This document shows, piece by piece, positions 56,380 to 64,000 of a stretch of DNA of 64,000 nucleotides; within the stretch, counting starts at the first letter, position 1; each line of letters begins with the position of its first letter. The notes beneath the pieces were generated by a model, which ran no database searches, was not told the origin of the DNA, and saw only the letters and a program-made list of their open reading frames with translations. Made by a program: the position numbers and the translations under genes. The stretch comes from Alicycliphilus denitrificans K601 (GTDB lineage: Bacteria > Pseudomonadota > Gammaproteobacteria > Burkholderiales > Burkholderiaceae_C), in the NCBI RefSeq assembly GCF_000204645.1, contig NC_015422.1, forward strand, positions 1,364,001-1,428,000. Reading direction: 5' to 3'.

Positions 56380-57294
56380 ATGAACGCATCGTCCCTCAAG
56401 CTTGGCTTCATCGGCCTGGGCATCATGGGCGCACCCATGTGCGGCCATCTGATCGCGGCCGGCCACCAGCTGTTCGTGCACACGCGCGGCAAGGTGCCGG
56501 GCGCGATCGCCGAGAGCAGCGCCACCCAGTGCACCACGGCGCGCGGCGTGGCAGAGCGCGCCGACATCGTCTTCCTGATGCTGCCCGACACGCCCGACGT
56601 GGAGAAGGTGCTGTTCGGTGAGGACGGCGTGGCCGCGGGCCTCAAGGGCAGCAGCGGCAAGGTGGTGGTGGACATGAGCTCCATCTCGCCCGTGGCGACC
56701 AAGGACTTCGCCAGACGCATCGAGGCCGTGGGCGCGCGGTATCTGGACGCGCCGGTCTCCGGCGGCGAAGTGGGCGCCAAGAACGCCACGCTGTCCATCA
56801 TGGCGGGCGGCCATGAGGACGTGTTCGAGCGCGTCAGGCCCCTGTTCGAAAAGATGGGCAAGAACATCACCCTGGTGGGCGGCAACGGCGACGGCCAGAC
56901 CGCCAAGGTGGCCAACCAGATCATCGTGGCGCTGAATATCGAGGCCGTGGCCGAGGCGCTGCTGTTCGCCTCGCGCGCCGGCGCCGACCCGGCCCGCGTG
57001 CGCGAGGCGCTGCTGGGCGGCTTCGCCTCGTCCAAGATCCTGGAGGTGCATGCCGAGCGCATGATCCGCCGCACCTTCGAGCCGGGCTTTCGCATCGCGC
57101 TGCACCAGAAGGACCTGAATCTCGCCCTGTCCGCCGCCAGGGAGCTGGGCGTGGCCCTGCCCAACACGGCCACCGCGCAGCAGCTCTTCAGCGCCTGCGT
57201 GGCGCACGGCGGCGCGGGCTGGGACCATTCGGGCATGGTGCGCGCGCTGGAGACGATGGCGAACTTCGAGGTGGGGCAGAAGGCAGGGGCCTGA
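56380..57294 (+). CDS. glxR: Tartronate semialdehyde reductase
   Basis: Beta-hydroxyacid dehydrogenase of 304 residues reducing tartronate semialdehyde to D-glycerate. The N-terminal Rossmann motif is LGFIGLGIMGAPMCGHLI, the substrate loop is DAPVSGGEVGAKNATLSIM, and the catalytic lysine is in GDGQTAKVANQI. It is last in the glyoxylate operon, 47 nt after hyi; its product is the substrate of the glycerate 2-kinase at 47.9-49.2 kb. Confidence 0.95.
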   Translation: MNASSLKLGFIGLGIMGAPMCGHLIAAGHQLFVHTRGKVPGAIAESSATQCTTARGVAERADIVFLMLPDTPDVEKVLFGEDGVAAGLKGSSGKVVVDMSSISPVATKDFARRIEAVGARYLDAPVSGGEVGAKNATLSIMAGGHEDVFERVRPLFEKMGKNITLVGGNGDGQTAKVANQIIVALNIEAVAEALLFASRAGADPARVREALLGGFASSKILEVHAERMIRRTFEPGFRIALHQKDLNLALSAARELGVALPNTATAQQLFSACVAHGGAGWDHSGMVRALETMANFEVGQKAGA

Positions 57295-57345
57295 TCCGGT
57301 GGCCGGGCTTTCCGGCCGCTACCGGAAACGGCCTTCGCGCGCTCC

Positions 57346-57380
57346 TGATTTCGTAGCTGCTGGCGCTTGCCACTCCTTGG
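57346..57380. repeat. Dispersed palindrome, half copy i
   Basis: CTGATTTCGTAGCTGCTGGC then GCTTGCCACTCC; only the left arm is clear. It adjoins the alcohol dehydrogenase remnant. Confidence 0.45.
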
Positions 57381-57700
57381 CTCTCACCAGGTGCGCTACG
57401 AATGGGCGGGCACGCTCTACCACTGCGTGCCGGGGCACGAGATCGTGGGCCGCGTCACGGCCGTGGGCGCGCGGCGTTCACCACGTCCGAATCCAAGCGC
57501 GAGGAGGCCCAGGCGTTGGGCGCGCATGAAGCCGTCGTCCGCGCAACCAGGGCGAGAGGAAGGCGCGCGCCAAAAGCCTGGACTTCATCCTGAACACCGT
57601 GGCGGCGCCGCACGACCTGGATGCCTTCTTCGCGCTTCTCAAGCGCGACGTGAAGTACCGCTTCGTGATCGACTGCGCGAGCCTGGCGGACCGGCCGTAG
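57370..57700 (+). pseudogene. Remnant of zinc-type alcohol dehydrogenase
   Basis: Fragments of one gene appear in three frames: CHS, then HQVRYEWAGTLYHCVPGHEI and VGRVTAVGA, then FTTSESKREEAQALGAHEAV, then KSLDFILNTVAAPHDLDAFF and KYRFVIDCASLADRP before TAG. These match the start, the NADP-domain middle and the end of YahK/AdhA-type zinc alcohol dehydrogenases, with most of the coding length deleted. Nonfunctional. It occupies most of the glxR-57775 gap, which contains no intact gene. Confidence 0.7.
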
Positions 57701-57774
57701 AACAGGCCGCGCCGGCCCGCGCCCCTTGCGCTGGGCAGGGCCAGCCTTCACACTGGCGGACTCCTGCGCCCTGC

Positions 57775-58332
57775 ATGCACGTCCCCATGGCCGCCCACGC
57801 TTCGACCACCGCCACGCTCATCGTCCTGCTGCCGCTGTTGTTCTGGCGGCTGCGCGCGCGCTACCGGCGCCTGGTCGGCCGCCAGCGCACGAACAAGTAC
57901 CGGCCGTGGATCACCCTGGGCATCTACGCCGCCATCCTGGGTGCCCTGGCCTGGGCGGTGTGGGGCCAGTGGCCGGCGCTGCAGGCCCTGGCGGGCGGAC
58001 TGGCGGCGGGCTGGCTGCTCTCGCGCTGGGCATGGCGGCGCACCGTGCTCGAAGCCACCCGCGAGGGGCTCTACTACACGCCGCACACGCACCTGGGCGT
58101 GGCCCTGCTGCTGCTGTTCGCCGCGCGCATCGCCTACCGCATCGTGGAGGTGGTCTGGCTGCTGCCGCCGTCGCAGGGGGCGGGCCTGCACTCCTTCATC
58201 GCCAGCCCGCTGACGATGGCGGTGTTCGGCCTCATGGCCGGGCACGCCACGGGCTATGCCGTGGCGCTGTTCCTGTGGCGCCGGCGCGTGCTGGCCGCCA
58301 GGCGCGAGCGCGAGGCGGCTGCATACCGCTAA
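57775..58332 (+). CDS. Four-helix membrane protein, unknown function
   Basis: 185-residue integral membrane protein with hydrophobic stretches near 12-24, 45-62, 65-80, 103-125 and 140-165, separated by Arg-rich loops (RLRARYRRLVGRQRTNKY). The layout recalls DUF1453/CcdC-like proteins, but I do not identify it firmly. ATG codons at 57775 and 57787 are both possible. It overlaps the convergent ggt stop by 4 nt. Confidence 0.7.
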   Translation: MHVPMAAHASTTATLIVLLPLLFWRLRARYRRLVGRQRTNKYRPWITLGIYAAILGALAWAVWGQWPALQALAGGLAAGWLLSRWAWRRTVLEATREGLYYTPHTHLGVALLLLFAARIAYRIVEVVWLLPPSQGAGLHSFIASPLTMAVFGLMAGHATGYAVALFLWRRRVLAARREREAAAYR

Positions 58333-60119
58333 TACCCCAGCGTCTGCCCGTCGGGGTTGCGCGGGTCTGACGCGCCGTAGAGCATGCCGTCGCGGATCTG
58401 GATGGTCTGCGTGCGGCCCATCGAGGGCTTGAGCGCCACGTTGTGCCCCCACTGGCGCAGCAGGGCCAGGGTGTCGTTCGAGAAGCCCTTCTCTATGCGC
58501 AGCTCGTCCGGTGTCCACTGGTGGTGGAAGCGCGGCGTGGCCGCGGCCTCGGCCGGGTTCATGCCGAAGTCGATGGCGTTGACCACCTGCTGCAGCACCG
58601 TGGTGATGATGCGCGCGCCGCCGGGGCTGCCGGTCACCAGCCAGGGCTTGCCGTCCTTGAGCACGATGGTCGGCGTCATCGACGACAGCGGGCGCTTGCC
58701 CGCGGCCACGGCGTTGGCGTCGCCGCCCACCAGGCCGTAGGCATTGGCCACGCCGGGCTTGGCCGAGAAGTCGTCCATTTCGTTGTTGAGCAGGATGCCC
58801 GTGCCCTTGGCGACGATGCCGCTGCCGAAGTTGGTGTTCAGCGTGTAAGTTACGGCCACGGCGTTGCCGGCCTTGTCCACCACCGAGAAGTGCGTGGTCT
58901 GGTCGCTCTCGTAGGGCTGGGGCTTGCCGGGCTTGATGTCCTTGGCCGTGCGCGCCTGGGTGGGGTTGATGTCGGCGGCGAGCTGGTCGGCGTAGCGCTT
59001 GGAGGTCAGGCCCTTGAGCGGCACCTTCACGAAGTCGGGGTCGCCCAGGTACTCGGAGCGGTCGGCGTAGGCCAGCTTCATGCTCTCTGCCATGTGGTGC
59101 ACGCTGTTGGCGCTGTTGGCGCCCCACTGGTTCATGGGCCAGCGCTCCATCATGTTCAGGATCTGGATCAGGTGCGCGCCGCCCGATGACGGCGGCGGCA
59201 TGGTCACGATCTGGTAGCCGCGGTAGCTGCCGCGCACGGGCTCGCGCTCCACCACCTTGTAGTTCTTCAGGTCGGCCAGCGTGATCGCGCCCGCGTGCGG
59301 CGCCATCTCGGCCGCGATCTTCGTGGCGATCGCGCCTTCATAGAAGGCCTTGGCGCCCTGCTCGCCGATCAGCCGCAGCGACTGCGCCAAGTCTTTCTGC
59401 ACCAGGGCGTCGCCTTGCCTGAGCGGCTGGCCGTTCTTCCAGAAGATGGCCTGGGTGGCGGGCCAGCGGCCCATGTTCTTCTGCTCCTGCTGCAGGATTT
59501 TGGCCAGGGTCTCGCTGACCGGGAAACCCTTGTCCGCCAGCGCCACGGCCGGCGCGACCACCTTGGACAGCGGCAGCGTGCCCCATTTCTTCAGGGCATG
59601 CTCCATGCCCGCCACCGTGCCCGGCACGCCCACGGCGTAGTGGGTGTAGAGCGACTTGCCGTCGATCACCTTGCCCTGCGCGTCCAGGTACATGTCGCGC
59701 GTGGCCCTGGATGGGGCCACCTCGCGGAAGTCCAGTGCCACGCTCCTGCCCGTCCTGGCGTCGTGCACCATCATGAAGCCGCCGCCGCCGATGTTGCCCG
59801 CGTTGGGCAGCGCCACGGCCAGCGCGAAGCCCATGGCCACGGCGGCATCCACGGCGTTGCCCCCGGCCTTGAGGATGTTCAGGCCGATGCGCGAGGCCAT
59901 CTCCTGCTCGCTGGCCACCATGCCGTTCTTGGCCGCCACGGGGTGGAACACGTCCATGTCGAAGTCGTAGGCCGCTGCGGCGGCCTGCGCGGCGCCGGTC
60001 TGTGTCGCTGCCGGTGGCTGCGCCGTGGCGGCCGACGGTGGCTGCGGGCTGCTGCACGCCACCATGCTGGCAAGGGTCAGCGCAAGGCTGCCGGCGAGCA
60101 GGGTCGAACGAAAGTTCAT
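58329..60119 (-). CDS. ggt: Gamma-glutamyltransferase, lipoprotein form
   Basis: Gamma-glutamyl transpeptidase/hydrolase of 596 residues that self-cleaves into two subunits. The catalytic threonine is in YESDQTTHFSVVDKAG and the oxyanion/substrate segment is in RPLSSMTPTIVLKDGKPW. The leader (LALTLASMVACSSPQ) has a lipobox, so it should be envelope-anchored rather than freely periplasmic. The ATG at 60119 is chosen; the frame extends upstream through the promoter region. It is divergent from uraH and shares with it the gap carrying a GntR-type operator. Confidence 0.95.
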   Translation of the reverse strand: MNFRSTLLAGSLALTLASMVACSSPQPPSAATAQPPAATQTGAAQAAAAAYDFDMDVFHPVAAKNGMVASEQEMASRIGLNILKAGGNAVDAAVAMGFALAVALPNAGNIGGGGFMMVHDARTGRSVALDFREVAPSRATRDMYLDAQGKVIDGKSLYTHYAVGVPGTVAGMEHALKKWGTLPLSKVVAPAVALADKGFPVSETLAKILQQEQKNMGRWPATQAIFWKNGQPLRQGDALVQKDLAQSLRLIGEQGAKAFYEGAIATKIAAEMAPHAGAITLADLKNYKVVEREPVRGSYRGYQIVTMPPPSSGGAHLIQILNMMERWPMNQWGANSANSVHHMAESMKLAYADRSEYLGDPDFVKVPLKGLTSKRYADQLAADINPTQARTAKDIKPGKPQPYESDQTTHFSVVDKAGNAVAVTYTLNTNFGSGIVAKGTGILLNNEMDDFSAKPGVANAYGLVGGDANAVAAGKRPLSSMTPTIVLKDGKPWLVTGSPGGARIITTVLQQVVNAIDFGMNPAEAAATPRFHHQWTPDELRIEKGFSNDTLALLRQWGHNVALKPSMGRTQTIQIRDGMLYGASDPRNPDGQTLGY

Positions 60120-60184
60120 TTGCGTCTCCTGATGTTGGTGGATGGGCAGCAGGGTAAACGCCTGATCGGATGCTGACAAGCGCG

Positions 60185-60201
60185 TACAAAAAATGTATAC
60201 A
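60185..60201 (+). promoter_or_regulatory. Predicted GntR operator between ggt and uraH
   Basis: TACAAAAAATGTATACA is a full match to the shared 17-bp motif, 60 nt before uraH and 65 nt before ggt. Confidence 0.65.
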
Positions 60202-60261
60202 CTTTGCCTTGCGCCACATCCCATCCAGTCCGGCGCGGCCAACGAATTTCAGGAGACATCC

Positions 60262-60612
60262 ATGGGCCTCAGCACCCACGTTCTAGACACCATGCACGGC
60301 TGCCCCGCTGCGGGCATGGCGGTTGCGCTGTATTCGACCCAGGGCGAGCAGGCCACGCTGATCAAGCGCCTGGTGCTCAACCACGACGGGCGCACGGACG
60401 CGCCCCTGTTCGACAACGCCAGCCTGCGCACCGGCACCTACCGGCTGACCTTCGACGTGGCCGCGTACTTCAAGGCCAAGGGTGTGGTGCTGCCCGAGCC
60501 CAACTTCCTCGGCAGCGTGAGCCTGGACTTCGGCATCGCCCATGCCGACGAGCATTACCACGTGCCGCTGCTGGTCAGTCCGTGGAGCTATTCCACCTAC
60601 CGCGGATCCTGA
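60262..60612 (+). CDS. uraH: 5-hydroxyisourate hydrolase
   Basis: Transthyretin-like hydrolase of 116 residues converting 5-hydroxyisourate (from urate oxidation) to OHCU, the substrate of UraD. It has the family start LSTHVLDTMHGCPAAGMAV, an internal RTDAPLF and the diagnostic C-terminal tetrapeptide YRGS. The ATG at 60262 follows AGGAGA. Puu/Ura genes for the steps before and after are at 62.5 and 41-43 kb. Confidence 0.96.
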   Translation: MGLSTHVLDTMHGCPAAGMAVALYSTQGEQATLIKRLVLNHDGRTDAPLFDNASLRTGTYRLTFDVAAYFKAKGVVLPEPNFLGSVSLDFGIAHADEHYHVPLLVSPWSYSTYRGS

Positions 60613-60704
60613 ATCTGCCCACTGCGACGCCATTGCGGATGACGCATGCAACTGGCGCGACCCAGGTCAGGGCTGCCGTGCAAGGGCCGCCCCGCCGCGC
60701 GGGC

Positions 60705-60758
60705 GGCGTCCCCCTTCCCGCGCGCAGCGCGAGAGAAGGGGGAGGGCGCGAAGCGCCC
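60705..60758. repeat. Two-stem palindromic intergenic element
   Basis: CCCCCTTC and GAAGGGGG enclose CGCGC/GCGCG-type sequence (60710-60742), followed at once by a second stem GGGCGC-GAA-GCGCCC (60743-60758). It lies between convergent uraH and the TonB-like gene. Different from the AGCGCTT palindrome family. Confidence 0.55.
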
Positions 60759-60770
60759 CAGGGGGATGTC

Positions 60771-61298
60771 TCAAAGTTGCCCCTCGGTCAGCGTGTCGAG
60801 CTGGAAGTTTCCGGACTTGTCCCACAGCCAGGTGTCGGTGTAAGTCACGCGCTGCATGCGCGCGGGCATGGGGAAGGGCGCGGCGGCGCGCACCGTGCGC
60901 TCGATCTCGGCCACCACTTCGGGCGCGTGGCGCGGCGCGCGCATCCAGCGCAGGGCTGTCACGCGGCCGTTGCGGTCGATGTCGACCTCCAGCACGCCGA
61001 TGGCGTACAGCAGCGGCGGCAGCTTGCCCTGGTAGATGCGCTGCGCGTTCAGGCCGTAGAGGTGGCGCGCCGCGTCCTGGCGGTAGGCGCGCGGCGTGGC
61101 GGCCGCCGAGGCGCGCACCGCGGCCGGAGCGGCGCCGGCGGCGCCAGGGACGCCGCTGTCCTGCGGCGGCGGCGCTTGCGGGCCCGATTTGCAGGCGGCG
61201 ACGATGGCGGCCACCATCGCCATCAGACTGGCGGGCAGCCAGAAGGGGCGTCTGGCCGGCTCTCTGGGCGGCGGGGCGTCGGAGGATTGCTGGGGCAT
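60771..61298 (-). CDS. Lipoprotein with TonB C-terminal-like domain
   Basis: 175-residue protein with a Pro/Arg-rich start, one hydrophobic segment (LMAMVAAIVAACKSG) ending in a possible lipobox, an Ala-rich linker and a C-terminal domain similar in pattern to TonB (IGVLEVDIDRNGRVTALRWM, then EIERTVRAAAPFPMPARM). The ATG at 61298 is preferred among several. Likely an envelope protein; transport energising is not shown. It is divergent from xdhC. Confidence 0.7.
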   Translation of the reverse strand: MPQQSSDAPPPREPARRPFWLPASLMAMVAAIVAACKSGPQAPPPQDSGVPGAAGAAPAAVRASAAATPRAYRQDAARHLYGLNAQRIYQGKLPPLLYAIGVLEVDIDRNGRVTALRWMRAPRHAPEVVAEIERTVRAAAPFPMPARMQRVTYTDTWLWDKSGNFQLDTLTEGQL

Positions 61299-61360
61299 GG
61301 AGGGTGTCGCTATGCTGAGCCGGCGGTGGCGCGCTGCTCGTGAACTGGAGGTGATGGCGA

Positions 61361-62194
61361 GTGACGGTATTGGATTGTCTGTTGCGGCGCATCGAGGCCG
61401 CACCCGCGTGCCTGGTGACGGTGGAGTCTACCCAAGGCTCGGTGCCGCGCGAGCCCGGCGCCTGGATGGCCCTGTTTGCGGGAGATCCGCAGCCGCTGGG
61501 CACCATCGGCGGCGGCCATCTGGAACTGCAGGCCATGCATGAGGCGCACGAGCGCCTGGCAGATCACCTGGCCGGCCGCCCGGCGCGAGCGGCCGTGGTG
61601 CGCCGGGCGCTGGGCCCCAGCCTAGGCCAGTGCTGCGGCGGCGTGGTGCACCTGCGCTTCGAATGCGTGGCCGCGGCCGACGCGCCGGCCCTGCGCCGGC
61701 GCCTAGCGCCGCGATTGCAGCCGGTGGCGCTGTTCGGCGGCGGCCACGTGGGGCACGCGCTGGCGCGCGTGCTGGCGCCGCTGCCGTTCGCGCTGCACTG
61801 GATCGACAGCCGCGAGGGCGTATTCCCCCCGCAGGTGGATGCCGATACGGTCTGCGAACATTCCGACCCGGTGCAGGCCGCCGTGCCGGACCTGGCGCCG
61901 CAGTCCTGCGTGCTCATCATGAGCTTCAGCCACGCCGAGGACCTGGACATCGTCGCCGCCTGCCTGCTGCGCCAGCGCGAGCGGGGCGACCTGCCCTTCA
62001 TCGGCCTGATCGGCAGCCGCACCAAGTGGGCCACCTTCCGCCACCGCCTGGCGGCGCGCGGCTTCTCGAACGAGGAGCTCGCGCATATCACCTGCCCGAT
62101 CGGCGTGCCCGGCATCACGGGCAAGGAGCCCGAGGTGATCGCCGTGGCGGTGGCGGCGCAGCTGTTGCAGTTGCTGCCCAGGGATTTGGCATAA
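61361..62194 (+). CDS. xdhC: Xanthine dehydrogenase maturation protein XdhC
   Basis: 277-residue XdhC, which binds molybdenum cofactor and inserts the sulfurated form into xanthine dehydrogenase. Signatures: VTVESTQGSVPREPGAWMAL, GTIGGGHLELQAM, GQCCGGVVHLRFE and the C-terminal NAD-like fold VALFGGGHVGHALARVLAPL with GLIGSRTKWATFRHRL. GTG start at 61361 with GAGGTG upstream. xdhA and xdhB are not in this window, so they lie elsewhere or beyond the edge. Confidence 0.95.
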   Translation: MTVLDCLLRRIEAAPACLVTVESTQGSVPREPGAWMALFAGDPQPLGTIGGGHLELQAMHEAHERLADHLAGRPARAAVVRRALGPSLGQCCGGVVHLRFECVAAADAPALRRRLAPRLQPVALFGGGHVGHALARVLAPLPFALHWIDSREGVFPPQVDADTVCEHSDPVQAAVPDLAPQSCVLIMSFSHAEDLDIVAACLLRQRERGDLPFIGLIGSRTKWATFRHRLAARGFSNEELAHITCPIGVPGITGKEPEVIAVAVAAQLLQLLPRDLA

Positions 62195-62240
62195 AACGGG
62201 CTGCAAGGCTTGTGCGGCAAGCGCCTGCAGCTATTCTTCC
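62192..62240. repeat. Dispersed palindrome, copy j
   Basis: TAAAACGGGCTGCAAGGCTTG, 4-nt loop, CAAGCGCCTGCAGCTATTCT. It begins at the xdhC stop codon. The rest of 62241-62475 holds the GntR-type operator and no gene. Confidence 0.65.
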
Positions 62241-62319
62241 GGTAGTTTTCTGGTGGATGCAGGCGCCGTGGATAGGTGGCGGCACAGGGATATCCCGTAG
62301 CGTTTCCCGTGGCGGAGGC

Positions 62320-62336
62320 TACAAAAATTGCATACA
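62320..62336 (+). promoter_or_regulatory. Predicted GntR operator before puuD
   Basis: TACAAAAATTGCATACA differs from the shared motif only by C for T in the palindrome, 139 nt before puuD. Confidence 0.6.
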
Positions 62337-62475
62337 CTTAATGTCTACAGATTGGTCGCAGCGGTGCCCCGGTAGCTCTTTGCCAAGGTGCGCGGCCTGT
62401 TGTTTCCTGCTCAGAGCGCCCGCAGTGGTGAGCAGCTTGGCTGTGGCACTTGCGTGCCACCGAGGTTGAAGCACT

Positions 62476-63693
62476 ATGGAAAGCTACCTTCTGGACTGGT
62501 CCAATCTGCTCTTGCGCTGGCTGCACGTCATCACCGCCATCGCCTGGGTGGGCTCGTCGTTCTATTTCGTGTTCCTGGACAGCAGTCTCACGCCCCCGAA
62601 CGACGAGCGCATGAAGCGCGACGGCGTGACCGGCGAGCTGTGGGCCGTGCACGGCGGCGGGTTCTATCACCCGGTCAAATACAACGTCTCGCCGCCCAAG
62701 CTGCCGGACCACCTGCACTGGTTCTACTGGGAGAGCTACACCACCTGGCTCAGCGGGTTCGCGCTGCTCACCGTGTCGTACCTGTGGAACGCCGGCATCT
62801 ACCTGGTGAGCCCGTCCAACCCGCTCATGCCGCCCTCCATGGCCATCGTGGCGGCGTTGGCCTTCCTGGTGGTGTTCTGGCTGCTCTACGACGGCATCTG
62901 CCGCGTCTTCGGCCAGAAGGACAAGGGCGACGCCATCGTGGGCGCGCTGGTTCTGGTGCTGGTGTGCATCGCGGCCTGGCTCGCCTGCCACATCTTCCCC
63001 GGCCAGGCGGCCTTCCTGCTCATGGGCGCCATGCTGGCCACGTCCATGAGCGCCAACGTGTTCTTCTGGATCATTCCCGGCCAGCGCAAGGTGGTCGCGG
63101 CGCTCAAGGCCGGCCAGCCGGTGGACCCCATCCACGGCAAGCGCGGCAAGCAGCGCAGCGTGCACAACACCTACTTCACGCTGCCCGTGCTGTTCGCCAT
63201 GCTGTCCAACCACTACGGCTGGCTCTACAACCACCCGCGCAACTGGCTGGTGCTTATCCTGATGATGTTCGCCGGCGCCGCCATCCGCCAGTTCTTCGTG
63301 ATGCGCCATGGCTTCAAGCTGGGCCGCAACGCCCATCCCTGGCCCTATGCGGCCGTGGGCGTTGTGGTCCTGCTGGGCGTGCTGGGCTGGCTCAGGCCCG
63401 CACCGCAGGCCGCGGTCGCGGCGCAGGCCGGCGCAGCGCCGGCCGCCGCTGGCTACGAGCAACTGCACGCCGTCATGCAGAAGCACTGCGTGGTCTGCCA
63501 CAGCGCCAGCACGGTTGCGCAGAAGAACGTGAAGTTCGACACCCCCGAGGAGGTCAAGGGCCACGCGCAGCAGATCTACCAGCAGGTCGTGCAGCTGCGC
63601 AAGATGCCCTTCGGCAACCCCGGCGCGCTGACCGACGAGGAGCGCAACACCTTCAAGCGCTGGTACGAAGGCGGCGCGCCGGTCGCGCCCTGA
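62476..63693 (+). CDS. puuD: Membrane urate oxidase PuuD with cytochrome c domain
   Basis: 405-residue membrane protein: an N-terminal urate hydroxylase domain with about eight helices (LLRWLHVITAIAWVGSSFYF, HLHWFYWESYTTWLSGFALL) and a C-terminal cytochrome c domain with heme motif CVVCH near residue 338. PuuD-type enzymes oxidise urate to 5-hydroxyisourate and pass electrons to the respiratory chain rather than to O2 directly. It supplies UraH (60.3 kb). A GntR-type operator lies upstream. Confidence 0.94.
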   Translation: MESYLLDWSNLLLRWLHVITAIAWVGSSFYFVFLDSSLTPPNDERMKRDGVTGELWAVHGGGFYHPVKYNVSPPKLPDHLHWFYWESYTTWLSGFALLTVSYLWNAGIYLVSPSNPLMPPSMAIVAALAFLVVFWLLYDGICRVFGQKDKGDAIVGALVLVLVCIAAWLACHIFPGQAAFLLMGAMLATSMSANVFFWIIPGQRKVVAALKAGQPVDPIHGKRGKQRSVHNTYFTLPVLFAMLSNHYGWLYNHPRNWLVLILMMFAGAAIRQFFVMRHGFKLGRNAHPWPYAAVGVVVLLGVLGWLRPAPQAAVAAQAGAAPAAAGYEQLHAVMQKHCVVCHSASTVAQKNVKFDTPEEVKGHAQQIYQQVVQLRKMPFGNPGALTDEERNTFKRWYEGGAPVAP

Positions 63694-63705
63694 TTGGGGT
63701 TTATG

Positions 63706-63758
63706 AATGAAAAAGGGCTGCAGCGCTTGCCAGTCAAGCACCTGCAGCTCTTTTTTTG
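63706..63758 (+). repeat. Dispersed palindrome, copy k, terminator-like
   Basis: GGGCTGCAGCGCTTG, loop, CAAGCACCTGCAGCTC followed by TTTTTTTG. This copy has the layout of an intrinsic terminator for puuD. Confidence 0.75.
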
Positions 63759-63810
63759 TGAGTGGACAGCATGGAGACCGTGGCAGAATGCGCGCCAGGA
63801 GTCTTTACCC

Positions 63811-64000
63811 ATGAGCATCAAGAGCGACAAATGGATCCGCCGCATGGCCGAGCAGCACGGCATGATCGAGCCCTTCGAGCCCGGCCAGGTGCGCGAGAGC
63901 GAGGGCCGCAAGATCATCAGCTACGGCACCAGCAGCTACGGCTACGACATCCGCTGCGCGCGCGAATTCAAGGTCTTCACCAACATCCACAGCACCGTGG
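63811..64000 (+). CDS. dcd: dCTP deaminase (partial)
   Basis: The first 63 residues of Dcd, which deaminates dCTP to dUTP for thymidylate synthesis, run off the right edge. The start [20 protein letters not shown] and the substrate-region segment [20 protein letters not shown] are characteristic. CCAGGAG lies upstream of the ATG at 63811. Confidence 0.95.
   Translation, partial: MSIKSDKWIRRMAEQHGMIEPFEPGQVRESEGRKIISYGTSSYGYDIRCAREFKVFTNIHSTV

Overview
The window is G+C-rich (about two thirds by eye) chromosomal DNA from a betaproteobacterium, most likely of the family Comamonadaceae (Acidovorax/Alicycliphilus-like). The evidence is the order leuC-entericidin-leuD-leuB-asd-fimV, the rpsF-priB-rpsR-rplI-dnaB block, many LysR regulators, a Bug-type binding protein, and a short palindromic repeat between many genes. 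I see no rRNA, tRNA, IS element, prophage or CRISPR array.

Layout. 1-8.4 kb (minus strand): LysR, leuC, an entericidin-like lipoprotein, leuD, leuB, asd and fimV (cut by the left edge). 8.6-16.2 kb (minus strand): a compact run ubiU-ubiV-ubiT-DGC protein-ubiX-ubiD-cytochrome P450-MBL/beta-CASP protein. UbiUVT are the O2-independent ubiquinone hydroxylation factors. An FNR/Anr-like box lies 41.5 bp upstream of the inferred transcription start. A tryptophanase gene is divergent from it. 17.9-22.6 kb: a PEP-CTERM protein, then dnaJ, dnaK and grpE behind a sigma-32-type promoter. 22.7-25.9 kb (plus strand): rpsF-priB-rpsR-rplI, then dnaB with a perfect DnaA box upstream. 25.9-35.3 kb: an ALDH7 dehydrogenase, a PIN-PhoH ATPase, a peroxiredoxin, a DUF3334 protein, cytochrome b561 with two YceI proteins, and malic enzyme.

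35.4-63.7 kb is largely a purine-to-glycerate degradation region. It holds a purine/urate permease, a GntR-puuE-uraD/amidohydrolase fusion-M20 peptidase operon, uraH, xdhC and the membrane urate oxidase puuD. These run from urate through 5-hydroxyisourate, OHCU, allantoin and allantoate towards glyoxylate. gcl-hyi-glxR turns glyoxylate into glycerate, and a glycerate 2-kinase beside a tartrate dehydrogenase can pass it to glycolysis. A 17-bp motif, TACAAAAANTGYATACA, occurs in front of the permease, the GntR gene, uraH/ggt and puuD, and is probably the GntR operator. Interspersed are a dialkylglycine decarboxylase locus, a gamma-glutamyltransferase and decayed genes: a chemoreceptor, an EAL protein and an alcohol dehydrogenase remnant. 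dcd is cut by the right edge.

The most notable items are the eight-gene putative anaerobic ubiquinone operon containing a P450 with an atypical I-helix, the predicted GntR purine regulon, and an intergenic palindrome family with eleven full or half copies in 64 kb.
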